DNA of 52,953 nt from Xenorhabdus miraniensis (lineage in GTDB: Bacteria > Pseudomonadota > Gammaproteobacteria > Enterobacterales > Enterobacteriaceae), in NCBI RefSeq assembly GCF_002632615.1, contig NZ_NITZ01000024.1, forward strand, positions 1 through 52,953. Reading direction: 5' to 3'. Positions 35,690-46,660 of this stretch are shown here, one piece after another. The notes under the pieces are model-generated. The model ran no database searches, was not told where the DNA came from, and saw only the letters and a program-made list of their open reading frames with translations. The translations under genes and the position numbers were made by a program. Position 1 is the stretch's first letter, and each line of letters opens with the position of its first letter.

Positions 35690-37069
35690 ATGAAAAGAAA
35701 AAATACATTGCTTAGCGCACTTGCTATCAGTATTGGACTGTCTTTAGCTTCAGTTCCAATGGTAAGTAATGCAGCATTACCTGCTGCCGTGGCCTCTCAA
35801 GAATTGCCCAGCCTGGCACCAATGCTGGAAAAAGTACTTCCTTCCGTTGTTACCGTGCATGTTTCAGGTACTGAAGTACAAAATCAACAGCTTCAATTAC
35901 CCGAAGATTTCCAATTCTTCTTTGGGCCTGCTTTTCCGCCACAAGAACAGCGAAGCCGCCCATTCAAGGGGTTAGGATCCGGCGTTATTATTGATGCCAA
36001 TAAAGGCTATGTGCTGACCAATAGTCATGTCATTGAAAATGCCAACAAAATACGAGTCCAATTAAACGACGGTCGCGAATACTCCGCAAAACTGGTTGGG
36101 CGCGATCCACAAACGGATATCGCACTCTTAGAACTGAAAGATGCCAAAAACCTGACAGCCATTAAGTTCGCTGATTCCGACCAACTGCGCGTCGGGGATT
36201 ATGCCGTAGCAATCGGTAATCCATTTGGGCTAGGGCAAACTGTTACATCCGGGATCATTTCCGCTCTTGGCCGCAGTGGCCTGAATTTGGAAGGTCTGGA
36301 AAACTTTATCCAGACCGATGCGTCCATTAACCGCGGTAACTCAGGTGGTGCCTTGATTAACCTGAAAGGGGAATTAATCGGTATTAACACCGCCATTATT
36401 GCACCGGGCGGTGGTAACGTGGGTATTGGTTTTGCTATCCCAAGTAATATGGCCCGGAGCCTTTCTGCACAACTCATTGCCAATGGAGAAGTCAAACGTG
36501 GCATACTCGGGATCAAAGGAACCGAAATGAGCGCAGATATCGCTAAGGCACTCAACATTGATGCACAACAAGGGGCATTTGTCAGCGAAGTTATACCTAA
36601 ATCGGCTGCCGCCAAAGCGGGTATCAAACCAGGGGATGTATTGGTTTCCTTTGATGGTAAGAAGATCAACAGCTTTGCTGAATTGCGGGCAAAAATTGGC
36701 ACAACCGTTCCGGGCAAAGCTATCAAAATTGGCCTGCTGCGCAAAGGGAAACCACTGGAAGTCACCGTAACATTGGATAACAGTGATGGTCAGTCAACTA
36801 AAGCAGAAAAACTGAGTATGGCCTTGCAAGGAGCAACCCTGAGCAATGCCACTGTGAAAAGCACTCAAGGCATCAAAGTAGACTCCATTGCTCAGAACTC
36901 GCCTGCCGCACTGTCTGGTTTGCAGAAAGATGACCTAATTGTTGGCGCCAATAATGCGCGTGTGCGGAATATTGGCGAATTGCGTAAGGTCATTGAAGAT
37001 AAAGCTTCAGTTATCGCATTAAGCGTCATACGTGGTGACGATAATATTTATCTGTTACTGCGTAATTAA
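35690..37069 (+). CDS. degQ: Periplasmic serine endoprotease DegQ
   Basis: A 459-residue HtrA protease that cuts misfolded periplasmic proteins. It has a Sec signal peptide (ending ..SNAA), a trypsin-like domain with the His (TNSHVIENA), Asp (TDIALLEL) and Ser (GNSGGAL) triad, then two PDZ domains. It lacks the long Q-linker loop of DegP, so DegQ is preferred, helped by its place before degS. I chose ATG 35690 as the signal peptide start. A hairpin terminator separates it from degS. Confidence 0.94.
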   Translation: MKRKNTLLSALAISIGLSLASVPMVSNAALPAAVASQELPSLAPMLEKVLPSVVTVHVSGTEVQNQQLQLPEDFQFFFGPAFPPQEQRSRPFKGLGSGVIIDANKGYVLTNSHVIENANKIRVQLNDGREYSAKLVGRDPQTDIALLELKDAKNLTAIKFADSDQLRVGDYAVAIGNPFGLGQTVTSGIISALGRSGLNLEGLENFIQTDASINRGNSGGALINLKGELIGINTAIIAPGGGNVGIGFAIPSNMARSLSAQLIANGEVKRGILGIKGTEMSADIAKALNIDAQQGAFVSEVIPKSAAAKAGIKPGDVLVSFDGKKINSFAELRAKIGTTVPGKAIKIGLLRKGKPLEVTVTLDNSDGQSTKAEKLSMALQGATLSNATVKSTQGIKVDSIAQNSPAALSGLQKDDLIVGANNARVRNIGELRKVIEDKASVIALSVIRGDDNIYLLLRN

Positions 37070-37105
37070 TCAATTAAGTATTAAAAACGCGATCTAATAC
37101 CCATG

Positions 37106-37140
37106 ACAGACACAGTATCATGCTGTGTCTGTTCGCTTCT
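37106..37140 (+). terminator. Hairpin terminator between degQ and degS
   Basis: Perfect 10-bp stem ACAGACACAG/CTGTGTCTGT with a 7-base loop, followed by TCGCTTC. The T run is weak. Confidence 0.55.
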
Positions 37141-37181
37141 ATGCTATTCTTCTTTTCAATCAATTATTACTGAATAATGCC

Positions 37182-38237
37182 ATGCTGACCAAGTTATTGC
37201 GCTCTATACTGATAGGTTTATTAATTGCAGCTATTTTGCTGATTGCCATTCCTTCCCTGCAACCCAATGGCTTAAAAAATCTCCTGAGCGATAACACCAG
37301 CAATCAAGTTTACAGTTTCAGCCAAGGAGTCAGGCGGGCAGCTCCTGCTGTTGTCAATATTTATAGCAGCAGTATGGGTAGTTTTTCCCATGAAAGCCGG
37401 GAACTCCGGCCCCTGGGTTCTGGCGTTATAATGAGTGAACATGGCTATATTCTGACTAACAAGCATGTCATCAATAAAGCCGGTTCCATCATCGTCGCCC
37501 TGCAAGACGGTCGTTTCTATGAAGCCCTGTTGGTCGGTTCAGATGACCCAACCGATTTGGCGGTTTTGAAAATTAATGCCACAGATATTCCTGTGATCCC
37601 CATCAATCCTAAACGTGTAGCTCATGTAGGAGATGTCGTTCTGGCTATCGGTAATCCATACAATTTGGGGCAAACCATCACGCAAGGCATTATCAGTGCG
37701 ACAGGGCGTGTTGGGCTTAGTCCGACCCGCCGCCAGAATTTCCTGCAAACAGATGCCTCAATTAATCAGGGTAACTCCGGGGGCGCTTTGGTTAATACGT
37801 TAGGGGAATTAGTCGGGATCAATACGTTAACGTTTGATAAATCAGAGTTTGGCTCAACACCTGAAGGATTGGGATTTGCCATTCCAACGAAACTGGCTAC
37901 GACAATCATGCAGAAATTGATCCGTGACGGACGGGTCATTAGAGGATATATAGGTATCACAGCCAGAGAATTACCCCATATCCGCTCATCAGGCAGTAGT
38001 ATCAATCAAATTCAAGGCATGCGTGTTTTTCAGGTCGCACCGGGAGGCCCTGCCGAAAAAGCAGGCATCAGAGTGGGTGATATCATTACCAGCGTCAATC
38101 ACCAACCTGCCGTTTCACCCACTGAAACAATGGATCAAGTCGCAGAAATTCATCCCGGTAGCGTTGTTCCTGTCACCGTACTGCGTGATGGAAATTCATT
38201 GACCCTAAGTGTCACTATTGATGAGTTTGATGGTTAG
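37182..38237 (+). CDS. degS: Site-1 protease of the sigma-E response
   Basis: A 351-residue inner-membrane-anchored protease. Unfolded outer-membrane porin C-termini bind its PDZ domain, and it then makes the first cut in RseA, releasing sigma-E. It has an N-terminal membrane helix (SILIGLLIAAILLIAI), the His (NKHVI), Asp (TDLAVL) and Ser (QGNSGGAL) triad, and a single PDZ domain. I chose ATG 37182 (MLTKLLRSILIGL, like E. coli MFVKLLRS). The stop lies inside a tandem repeat. Confidence 0.95.
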   Translation: MLTKLLRSILIGLLIAAILLIAIPSLQPNGLKNLLSDNTSNQVYSFSQGVRRAAPAVVNIYSSSMGSFSHESRELRPLGSGVIMSEHGYILTNKHVINKAGSIIVALQDGRFYEALLVGSDDPTDLAVLKINATDIPVIPINPKRVAHVGDVVLAIGNPYNLGQTITQGIISATGRVGLSPTRRQNFLQTDASINQGNSGGALVNTLGELVGINTLTFDKSEFGSTPEGLGFAIPTKLATTIMQKLIRDGRVIRGYIGITARELPHIRSSGSSINQIQGMRVFQVAPGGPAEKAGIRVGDIITSVNHQPAVSPTETMDQVAEIHPGSVVPVTVLRDGNSLTLSVTIDEFDG

Positions 38238-38279
38238 TGAAATTAATGGCTAGTGAAATTAATGGCTAGTGAAATTAGT
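38232..38279 (+). repeat. Three 16-bp tandem repeats across the degS stop
   Basis: GG(T/C)TAGTGAAATTAAT three times (one change each). The TAG stop of degS is in the first copy. As 16 is not a multiple of 3, stops occur in all frames. Confidence 0.95.
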
Positions 38280-38329
38280 GTCTTGAGAATCTGCACACTC
38301 GAAACCTGAACACTGCATGGAAAAAGGTG

Positions 38330-38365
38330 TTTAATCCCCCGCCCCTTTATGGACGAGGGATTAAA
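38330..38365 (-). terminator. Possible terminator of murA
   Basis: Arms TTTAATCCC/GGGATTAAA with an 18-base loop; the loop is large, so the call is tentative. Confidence 0.4.
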
Positions 38366-38391
38366 TGAACGAAGAAAAAAACTAATTTCGC

Positions 38392-39657
<1,266 letters not shown>

Positions 39658-39711
39658 TCATGATTCTCTTGTTTAATTCAAAGTGTGCTGTTCGCGGCGA
39701 AGCAAACAGCC

Positions 39712-39966
39712 TCAAAATCCCTGAAGCTTGCGGTCACGCTGCCACTGCGCAGGTGTATAAGCTTTGATTGACAACGCATGAATGCGATTATCTGCAATGT
39801 ATTCCATCAGAGGAGCGTAAACCGTTTGCTGTTGTTTGACTCGGCTCAAGCCATCAAAAATTGCGCCAACGACAATAACCTGAAAATGGCTGCCATCACC
39901 GCTAACGATAACTTCATCAAGTGCCAGACTTTCCATCAGCACTTTTTTAATTTCATTATTATCCAT
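39712..39966 (-). CDS. ibaG: BolA-family protein IbaG
   Basis: An 84-residue BolA-type protein (YrbA). It carries the BolA-fold motif [17 protein letters not shown] and [14 protein letters not shown]. With glutaredoxin 4 it is thought to bind an iron-sulfur cluster; it influences acid resistance and envelope integrity. It lies between mlaB and murA as in E. coli. Confidence 0.93.
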   Translation of the reverse strand: MDNNEIKKVLMESLALDEVIVSGDGSHFQVIVVGAIFDGLSRVKQQQTVYAPLMEYIADNRIHALSIKAYTPAQWQRDRKLQGF

Positions 39967-40059
39967 AAATTGCTCACACTCATTGTTAGAAAATAGTGTC
40001 GTTAAAAAATAATAGTAGACGCCTATCCTAATGGAATCTAGACGACTCTTAAACCAAGA

Positions 40060-40095
40060 AAAACGCCCCTGTAAGAGGATGGCTTACAAGGGCGC
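40060..40095 (-). terminator. Terminator of the mla operon
   Basis: On the minus strand CGCCCTTGTAAG pairs with CTTACAGGGGCG (one bulged or mismatched base) and TTTTTCTT follows. It lies 20 bases after the mlaB stop. Confidence 0.8.
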
Positions 40096-40114
40096 TGATT
40101 ATCGAAAGAAAGAA

Positions 40115-40468
40115 TTACGCTTTGGGCTGGTTATCGTTCAGAAGACTTTGCAGACCATACAACGTAACCAACGTTTCCAGACGTTCTCCCACACCTGAAA
40201 GTGTCAGAATTCTACCCTGTTGCTGACATTCTCCCTTTAAGCGAACAAAAAGAGCCAGCCCGGTGGAATCCACATGATGAAGCTGGGAAACATCTATGTT
40301 ATCGATCCCCTCCATCACTCGGTCTTTTTGTTGCCACAAAGGAAGCAGGCTGTCACGATCCAATGTTCCTTTCAGAAACAGTGTACTCTCCGTTTTCTCC
40401 CAGCTCACGGTCTCCTGACTGGCTGGTGCTTTACCGACTATGCCACTATCAAGAATATCCTGTTTCAT
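40115..40468 (-). CDS. mlaB: STAS-domain subunit MlaB
   Basis: A 117-residue STAS protein that stabilises the MlaFEDB transporter on the cytoplasmic side. The Thr/Ser phosphosite-like region DVSQLHHVDSTGLALFVRL is conserved. It is about 20 residues longer at the N-terminus than E. coli MlaB (97), because translation starts at an ATG one base after the mlaC stop (TGATATG), a restart type of coupling. Confidence 0.9.
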   Translation of the reverse strand: MKQDILDSGIVGKAPASQETVSWEKTESTLFLKGTLDRDSLLPLWQQKDRVMEGIDNIDVSQLHHVDSTGLALFVRLKGECQQQGRILTLSGVGERLETLVTLYGLQSLLNDNQPKA

Positions 40469-40469
40469 A

Positions 40470-41099
40470 TCACTTTTTCTTTTCTAAAGTGATTGGCGCT
40501 TTCGCGCTGATAGACAATTGTTCAGTCAGCCCATCAATACCTTTCTGACGCAGGATATCCGCCCACTCATTCTGTTTAGTGGTGATCATGCTCACGCCTT
40601 CAGCGATCATGTCGTAAGCCTGCCAGTAACCCGTTTTACTGTTTTTACGCCATTGGAAATCCAAACGAATCGGCGGTTGCCCATTGGAATCAGTAATCGT
40701 GACACGGATTGCCACTATTGTCTTATCGCCCAATGGCTGCTCTGGTGCAATTTGGTAATTTTGCCCATGATACATAGCCAAAGCCTGACCATATGCCTGT
40801 TCCAGATAGGATTCAAACGCCTTGAAATAAGCATCACGCTGCTCAGGTGTCGCTTGTTTGTAATAAGGCCCCAACACCAGTGCGCCAGCATATTTTATTT
40901 GCACATAAGGCAACAATTCTTGGCGTACAATTTGACGCAGGACTTCTGGGTTCGACTGAATCTGCGGTTGATCATTCTTCAAACGGGTAAACGTTTTTTC
41001 TGCCGCATCTTTCATCAATGCGTAGGGATTAGTTTGATCCGTAGCGCTGGCCAATGGCGCAACCACAAACAACGCAACCATGAGTAATCGCTTAAACAT
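40470..41099 (-). CDS. mlaC: Periplasmic phospholipid carrier MlaC
   Basis: A 209-residue periplasmic shuttle that carries phospholipids between the outer-membrane MlaA complex and inner-membrane MlaFEDB. The signal peptide is [19 protein letters not shown]. Matching segments are [41 protein letters not shown] and [20 protein letters not shown]. Order and spacing agree with the Mla operon. Confidence 0.95.
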   Translation of the reverse strand: MFKRLLMVALFVVAPLASATDQTNPYALMKDAAEKTFTRLKNDQPQIQSNPEVLRQIVRQELLPYVQIKYAGALVLGPYYKQATPEQRDAYFKAFESYLEQAYGQALAMYHGQNYQIAPEQPLGDKTIVAIRVTITDSNGQPPIRLDFQWRKNSKTGYWQAYDMIAEGVSMITTKQNEWADILRQKGIDGLTEQLSISAKAPITLEKKK

Positions 41100-41132
41100 A
41101 AGTATTATTTCTCCTAAGCAGTGGTTTACTGG

Positions 41133-41645
41133 TTAGTGTGCTTGTTCAGGTGTCGAAGCGGATTTTTCCTGATTTCCGCTACCGCTCTTATACAAGAACT
41201 GACCAATCAAATCTTCAAGTACCATCGCTGGCTTGGTATCTTCAATCTTGTCTCCATCTTTCAACATGGAGGTTCCCAAATCAGGGTCATCAAAACCAAT
41301 ATTGAGTGCAATATATTGTTCACCCAACAACCCTGAGGTTCGGATAGAAAGCGAGCTGGTATTGGGTATATTGTCGTATTGCGTAAAAATATCCAATTCA
41401 ACCTGTGGCGTATAGGTTTTGTGATCCAACCAGATTTTTTCCACACGGCCAATCACCACGCCACCGACTTTCACCGGTGAACGCACTTTCAGGCCACCAA
41501 TATTGTTAAATGCGGCATAGACACGATAAGTTGGCTGACTGCCGAAAGAACGGATATCCGCCACTTTCAGACATAAGAAAATGATTGCAGCCAATGCAAT
41601 CAGAACAAAAGCCCCAACCCAAATTTCATTTTTCTTGTTTTGCAT
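41133..41645 (-). CDS. mlaD: MCE-domain substrate-binding MlaD
   Basis: A 170-residue protein with one N-terminal membrane helix (IWVGAFVLIALAAIIFLCL) and an MCE domain (about 38-118: FNNIGGLKVRSPVKVGGVVIG, RTSGLLGEQYIALN). Hexameric MlaD forms the periplasmic ring of the transporter. I chose ATG 41645 (MQNKKNEIWVG, as E. coli MQTKKNEIWVG). The frame extends five codons upstream over the mlaE stop. Confidence 0.95.
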   Translation of the reverse strand: MQNKKNEIWVGAFVLIALAAIIFLCLKVADIRSFGSQPTYRVYAAFNNIGGLKVRSPVKVGGVVIGRVEKIWLDHKTYTPQVELDIFTQYDNIPNTSSLSIRTSGLLGEQYIALNIGFDDPDLGTSMLKDGDKIEDTKPAMVLEDLIGQFLYKSGSGNQEKSASTPEQAH

Positions 41646-41649
41646 CAAC

Positions 41650-42438
41650 TTAGTTCCCAAACATCAGTGCTGTCAGCACAAAATCCAAACCCAATACCGC
41701 CAACGACGCATGAACTACTGTACGCGTTGTCGCCCTGCTGATCCCCTCCGACGTTGGGATAGCGTCATAACCATTAAACAGAGCAATCCACGTTACTGTG
41801 ATGGCAAAAACGACACTTTTGAGAAAACAGTTCAGCAAGTCTTTTTGCCATTCCACCGCAGATTGCATGGACGACCAGAAAAAGCCTCCATCAATGCCTT
41901 TCCAATCCACGCCGACAATCGCGCCCCCCATGATCCCAACAGCAACAAAGATCAGAGACAACAAAGGCATGCTGATAAAACCCGCCCAAAAACGTGGAGC
42001 AATCACTCGACGCAGTGGGTCAATAGCCATCATTTCCAGACTGGAAATTTGCTCCGTCGCTTTCATCAAACCAATTTCTGCGGTCAAAGCTGAACCCGCC
42101 CGCCCCGCAAACAACAGCGCCGTCACCACAGGCCCTAACTCACGCAACAGTGAAAGCGCTACCATCATGCCAAGGCTGCCCTCGGCACTGAATGTGCTCA
42201 AAACCAGATAGCCCTGCAATGCCAGAACCATGCCGATAAACAGCCCTGAAACCACAATAATCAGCAAAGATTGAACACCCACGCTATAAAGTTGCTGACG
42301 CAAGAGTTTCCATTGTCTGGCAGGCTCCGGCTTACCAATAATTGCACTGAACAACATGAAACCCGCACGACCGAATGAAGCCGTAACCTCAATCATGCGC
42401 CGGCCCAATGCTGCCAATGCTCGTGTTAACATCACCAT
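41650..42438 (-). CDS. mlaE: Phospholipid transporter permease MlaE
   Basis: A 262-residue permease with five or six hydrophobic helices. Conserved: [26 protein letters not shown] (coupling-helix region), [14 protein letters not shown], and [22 protein letters not shown] near the end. It forms the membrane core with MlaF, B and D. The ATG at 42438 has AGGA seven bases upstream. Met3 aligns with the E. coli start, so a 260-residue form is possible. Confidence 0.95.
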   Translation of the reverse strand: MVMLTRALAALGRRMIEVTASFGRAGFMLFSAIIGKPEPARQWKLLRQQLYSVGVQSLLIIVVSGLFIGMVLALQGYLVLSTFSAEGSLGMMVALSLLRELGPVVTALLFAGRAGSALTAEIGLMKATEQISSLEMMAIDPLRRVIAPRFWAGFISMPLLSLIFVAVGIMGGAIVGVDWKGIDGGFFWSSMQSAVEWQKDLLNCFLKSVVFAITVTWIALFNGYDAIPTSEGISRATTRTVVHASLAVLGLDFVLTALMFGN

Positions 42439-42442
42439 TCCA

Positions 42443-43246
42443 TTATCCTAATAACTCAGTTTTGTAATCCCCAGCAGGGAAACGGAAAGGTACTGGCCCA
42501 TCAGCGATACCATCCAGAAATTGCCGTACCCGCTGATCCTGATTCATTTTCAATTGTTCTGGCGTCCCTTCTGCGATCACTTTCCGTTCAGCCACAATAT
42601 AGGCATAGTCAGCAATACTCAGAACTTCAGGTACATCGTGGGAAACCACAACACACGTAACACCAAGTGCGTGATTCAGTTCATCGATCAGTTTCACCAA
42701 AACCCCCATCGTGATAGGGTCTTGACCAACGAACGGTTCATCAAACATGATTAAATCAGGATCGAGTGCGATTGCCCTCGCCAATGCCGCCCGCCTTGCC
42801 ATGCCGCCAGACAGTTCCGATGGCATCAAGTACGCAGCACCACGCAACCCTACCGCTTCCAACTTCATCATCACAGTTGTATGAATCAACTCTTCGGGTA
42901 ATTGGGTATGCTCACGCAAAGGAAAAGCGACATTGTCAAAAACATTCAGATCGGTAAACAATGCACCTGACTGAAATAACATGCTCATTTTCTTGCGGGC
43001 AGCATAAAGACGTGGACGGGACAACGCTGGAATATTATCGCCATCAAACCAGATTTCGCCGCGTTCAGGGCGGATTTGCCCTCCAATCAGACGCAACAAA
43101 GTGGTTTTTCCTATACCGGAAGGCCCCATGATGGCGGTAATTTTTCCTTTCGGGACGGTCAGATTAATATCAGCAAAAATCGGGCGTTGACCTCGGGTGA
43201 AATACATACCGCAGATCTCAATTAGATTTGCTGTTTGTTGACTCAT
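42443..43246 (-). CDS. mlaF: Phospholipid transporter ATPase MlaF
   Basis: A 267-residue ABC ATPase. Walker A is GPSGIGKTT, the signature is [14 protein letters not shown], Walker B is LIMFDEP, and the H-loop is VVSHDVPEV. The C-terminal tail ([20 protein letters not shown]) makes the MlaF dimer and contacts MlaB. It heads the mla operon and is divergent from yrbG, 229 bases apart. Confidence 0.96.
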   Translation of the reverse strand: MSQQTANLIEICGMYFTRGQRPIFADINLTVPKGKITAIMGPSGIGKTTLLRLIGGQIRPERGEIWFDGDNIPALSRPRLYAARKKMSMLFQSGALFTDLNVFDNVAFPLREHTQLPEELIHTTVMMKLEAVGLRGAAYLMPSELSGGMARRAALARAIALDPDLIMFDEPFVGQDPITMGVLVKLIDELNHALGVTCVVVSHDVPEVLSIADYAYIVAERKVIAEGTPEQLKMNQDQRVRQFLDGIADGPVPFRFPAGDYKTELLG

Positions 43247-43475
43247 TGTTGATAGCCCCTAACCGTTAATAGAACTGTCTTCATTACTTTATTTAAATAA
43301 TCCATGACGCATACTACAAAAAATTGCCCAGTTTGCGTTAGCAAAGTGGTGACAAATTTTACTTTTTATCTCTTGGCCGTCAGAATGTATAAGTCTAGCT
43401 GAATAAACATTTCATGTTTAGAAATCAACCACTATTAGCATTATGCTCGGAATAAATCTTATTTAAGGCGCCCCC
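43247..43475. promoter_or_regulatory. Divergent mlaF/yrbG promoter region
   Basis: No gene. Promoters for both operons are expected; I could not identify sharp -10/-35 boxes. Confidence 0.35.
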
Positions 43476-44453
43476 ATGTTTCTGACTATTGTACTGCTCA
43501 TTACCGGGTTGATTTTACTAGTATATGCTTCTGATAGATTGGTTTATGGTGCTGCGGTTTTTGCCCGTGCCATGAAGATCCCTCCATTTATTATTGGGCT
43601 GATCATTATAGGAATCGGAACCTCACTGCCAGAACTCATGGTGTCTATTACAGCAATTTTAGACGGGCTGCCGGACATGGCCGTAGGCAATGCCATTGGT
43701 TCCAATATTACTAACCTGCTGCTGATTACAGGCGCTGCGGCTTTCATCAGGCCAATCACAGTGAAATCCAATATCCTGCGTCAGGAAGTGCCACTGATGC
43801 TGGTGATCACTGCATTTGCCGGATATCTGTTATCTAACAGCTACCTAAGCCGTCTGGATGGTATCCTTTTGTTGCTTTCAGCCCTTTTCTTCATCGCCCT
43901 GATGATCAAAATGACCTCATTATCCCAGTCTGATGGCATGGATAGTTATACTCAGGAACGAAATGCGGAATTACCTGTCGAAGGCAACAAAGGCATTGCC
44001 CTGCTTTGGGTTGTTTTGGGTTTGATTATTCTCCCCATTTCTACCCGTATGGTGATTGACAACGCAACTGTCATTGCGCGTATTTATGGAGTGAGTGAAT
44101 TGGTCATCGGGCTGACTATCCTTGCCGTGGGAACCAGCTTGCCTGAACTCGCCACTACGATTGCCGCGGCCATAAAAGGTGAGAATGATATGGCAATGGG
44201 AAGTATCATTGGCTCTAATGTATTCAATATCACCCTCGTTTTGGGTATTCCCGCCATACTTTCCCCCAGCGTTATTTCACCTGAAGCTTTTTCCCGGGAC
44301 TTTTGGGTCATGATGGCAGCCAGTATACTATTCACGGTATTCTGTCTGGGAAGAAAGCACCGATTGAACCGATTAAACGGCATCTTGTTATTGAGCTGTT
44401 TTATCACTTATTTTGTCGTACTTTTTGTTTCTAATTATTACGGTACGCATTAA
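43476..44453 (+). CDS. yrbG: Ca2+/cation antiporter family protein YrbG
   Basis: A 325-residue inner-membrane protein of the CaCA family with about ten helices in two inverted halves. Each half carries the alpha-repeat GIGTSLPEL and AVGTSLPEL and the motif GNAIGSN or GSIIGSN. It probably exchanges Na+ for Ca2+, but E. coli YrbG has no firmly proven role. First gene of the Kdo/Lpt gene row, with 11 bases before kdsD. Confidence 0.94.
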   Translation: MFLTIVLLITGLILLVYASDRLVYGAAVFARAMKIPPFIIGLIIIGIGTSLPELMVSITAILDGLPDMAVGNAIGSNITNLLLITGAAAFIRPITVKSNILRQEVPLMLVITAFAGYLLSNSYLSRLDGILLLLSALFFIALMIKMTSLSQSDGMDSYTQERNAELPVEGNKGIALLWVVLGLIILPISTRMVIDNATVIARIYGVSELVIGLTILAVGTSLPELATTIAAAIKGENDMAMGSIIGSNVFNITLVLGIPAILSPSVISPEAFSRDFWVMMAASILFTVFCLGRKHRLNRLNGILLLSCFITYFVVLFVSNYYGTH

Positions 44454-44464
44454 TTGCCGATTGA

Positions 44465-45457
44465 ATGGGAAAAGAGTGGGAAATAGAAATGCCTAAGATC
44501 GATTTTCAGCAAGCAGGTAAGAAAGTATTACACATCGAACTCAACGGACTGGCTGGTCTGGAACAATATATCAATGACGATTTCAGTCAGGCCTGTGAAT
44601 TGATGTTTAGTTGTGAGGGAAAAGTCATTGTCATGGGAATGGGCAAATCCGGCCACATTGGGCGGAAAATCGCTGCAACATTTGCCAGTACCGGAACGCC
44701 TTCTTTCTTCGTCCATCCCGGCGAGGCTAGCCACGGCGATCTTGGCATGGTGACATCAAAAGATATCGTTCTGGCAATTTCCAATTCAGGTGAATCAAAT
44801 GAAATTCTGGCGTTGATTCCTGTTCTCAAGCGACAAAAAGTTCCGCTAATCTGCATGACAAATAACCTTATCAGTAGCATGGGAAAAGCCGCTGATGTCC
44901 ATTTATGTATTAAAACGCCACAAGAAGCCTGCCCGTTGGGCCTTGCACCAACCACCAGCACGACAGCCACGCTTGTCATGGGAGATGCTTTGGCCGTTGC
45001 CCTCTTACAAGCCCGTGGTTTTACTGCCGAAGATTTTGCACTTTCCCACCCGGGGGGCACGCTGGGGCGCAAACTTCTATTACTGGCTAGTGATTTAATG
45101 ACCACTGGTGATGACATTCCCCGTGTTCCACGTACAGCAACATTGCGTGAAGCTTTGGTGGAAATCACACGCAAGAAGCTAGGTATGACAGTTATTTGTG
45201 ATGCTGACATGCAGATCAACGGAATTTTTACTGATGGCGATTTACGCCGGGTTTTCGATATGGGAATCGATTTAAACCATGCGAAAATCTCTGATGTGAT
45301 GACCTCCGGAGGCATCCGCATCAAACCCAACGCCCTGGCCGTTGATGCGTTAAATCTGATGCAATCACGCCACATTACGTCCCTGTTGGTTACAGAAGGA
45401 GACAAATTGCTTGGTGTATTACATATGCACGACCTTTTACAGGCCGGGGTCGTATAA
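44465..45457 (+). CDS. kdsD: D-arabinose 5-phosphate isomerase
   Basis: A 330-residue isomerase that makes arabinose-5-phosphate from ribulose-5-phosphate, the first step toward Kdo. It has an N-terminal SIS domain (VMGMGKSGHIGRKIAATFASTGTPSFF, AISNSGESNEI) and two CBS domains at the C-terminus. The start is not certain: ATG 44465 gives 330 residues (E. coli 328), ATG 44489 gives 322 (MPKIDFQQ); neither has a strong ribosome-binding site. Confidence 0.96.
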   Translation: MGKEWEIEMPKIDFQQAGKKVLHIELNGLAGLEQYINDDFSQACELMFSCEGKVIVMGMGKSGHIGRKIAATFASTGTPSFFVHPGEASHGDLGMVTSKDIVLAISNSGESNEILALIPVLKRQKVPLICMTNNLISSMGKAADVHLCIKTPQEACPLGLAPTTSTTATLVMGDALAVALLQARGFTAEDFALSHPGGTLGRKLLLLASDLMTTGDDIPRVPRTATLREALVEITRKKLGMTVICDADMQINGIFTDGDLRRVFDMGIDLNHAKISDVMTSGGIRIKPNALAVDALNLMQSRHITSLLVTEGDKLLGVLHMHDLLQAGVV

Positions 45458-45484
45458 TAGTATAAACCTTAAGAGAATCCCTTA

Positions 45485-46048
45485 ATGAGTCAAAAAGAGT
45501 ATCTGGACACCTGCTATGGTCCGGTTAACAAAGATATTATCGAAAAAGCCAGTAAAATTCGTCTCCTGATTTGTGATGTTGATGGCGTTATGTCTGATGG
45601 ACTGATCTACATGGGTAATCAAGGGGAAGAGCTGAAAGCGTTTAATGTTCGTGATGGTTATGGCATCCGTTGTTTAATCACTTCGGGCATTGAAGTTGCG
45701 ATTATTACCGGCCGCAAGGCAAAACTGCTGGAAGATCGCGCAAAAACATTAGGCATTACACATCTTTACCAAGGCCAAAACGATAAGCTTTTGGCGTATC
45801 AAGAACTGTTGGATAAACTAGCGTTACAGCCAGATCAAGTTGCCTATATTGGCGACGACCTTATTGACTGGCCCGTTATGACACAGGTTGGATTATCTGC
45901 TGCGGTTGCGGATGCCCATCCACTGCTGTTGCCGAAGGCAGATTATGTGACCCGGATTGCGGGTGGTCGTGGTGCAGTCAGGGAACTTTGTGATTTGGTG
46001 CTCTTCGCTCAAAATAAGCTGGAAGGTGCCAAAGGATTATCCATATAA
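45485..46048 (+). CDS. kdsC: Kdo 8-phosphate phosphatase
   Basis: A 187-residue HAD-family phosphatase that removes phosphate from Kdo-8-P. The catalytic motif is LICDVDGVMSDG; the later motifs are IITGRKAKLLE (motif II) and IGDDLIDWPVM (motif III). It is tetrameric in E. coli. It sits 27 bases after kdsD. Confidence 0.97.
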   Translation: MSQKEYLDTCYGPVNKDIIEKASKIRLLICDVDGVMSDGLIYMGNQGEELKAFNVRDGYGIRCLITSGIEVAIITGRKAKLLEDRAKTLGITHLYQGQNDKLLAYQELLDKLALQPDQVAYIGDDLIDWPVMTQVGLSAAVADAHPLLLPKADYVTRIAGGRGAVRELCDLVLFAQNKLEGAKGLSI

Positions 46049-46066
46049 ACTAAAATTGAAAAAAGA

Positions 46067-46660
46067 ATGAGCAAAATTCAATCCTGGCTGATTGCAACAC
46101 TGATACTGATCGCGCTTGCGTTGATTGGCTGGAATTTATCTAATGTAAATGATGATACGTCATCCACCATTGTGGATGACGGTTATCCCTCTTATCAAAC
46201 CCAAAAAGCCATTACTTTCGTCTACGATCCAGAAGGAAAGTTGGTTTACAAACTGGTCTCCGACGATGTTAAAAACTATGCGGAAACGAAACTGACTTGG
46301 TTTACCAAGCCCGTATTAACAACATTTGATCCGAATAGCATCCCTGGAACCCCAATCCCTACATGGACAGTACGTTCCAATCAAGCCAAACTAACCAATG
46401 ATAAAATGCTCTACCTGTATGGGGATGTCCAAGTGGATAGCCTGTCCGATGCGTCACAACTGCAACGGATCACAACAGACAATGCGACCGTCAACCTCAC
46501 AACTCAAGATGTCGCATCTGATGACCAAGCCACCCTTATTGGCATTGATATAAAGTCTGTTGGCATGAAAATGCGCGGCAATCTGCGAAACAAAACTGCT
46601 GAATTGATTGAAAAGGTGACCACTCGTTATGAGATTCCACATGAACAACCTAATCCGTAA
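46067..46660 (+). CDS. lptC: LPS export protein LptC
   Basis: A 197-residue bitopic protein that links the inner-membrane LptB2FG to periplasmic LptA. The N-terminal membrane helix is WLIATLILIALALIGWNL; the rest is a periplasmic beta-jellyroll (FVYDPEGKLVYKLVSDDVKNY, GDVQVDSL). The end overlaps lptA by 32 bases. Confidence 0.95.
   Translation: MSKIQSWLIATLILIALALIGWNLSNVNDDTSSTIVDDGYPSYQTQKAITFVYDPEGKLVYKLVSDDVKNYAETKLTWFTKPVLTTFDPNSIPGTPIPTWTVRSNQAKLTNDKMLYLYGDVQVDSLSDASQLQRITTDNATVNLTTQDVASDDQATLIGIDIKSVGMKMRGNLRNKTAELIEKVTTRYEIPHEQPNP

Noticed and set aside
36199..36765. Antisense frame over degQ (188 codons)
   Set aside because: Shadow frame; no features of its own.
44587..45405. Long antisense frame over kdsD (272 codons)
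   Set aside because: Shadow of a real gene; the kdsD frame is fully conserved.
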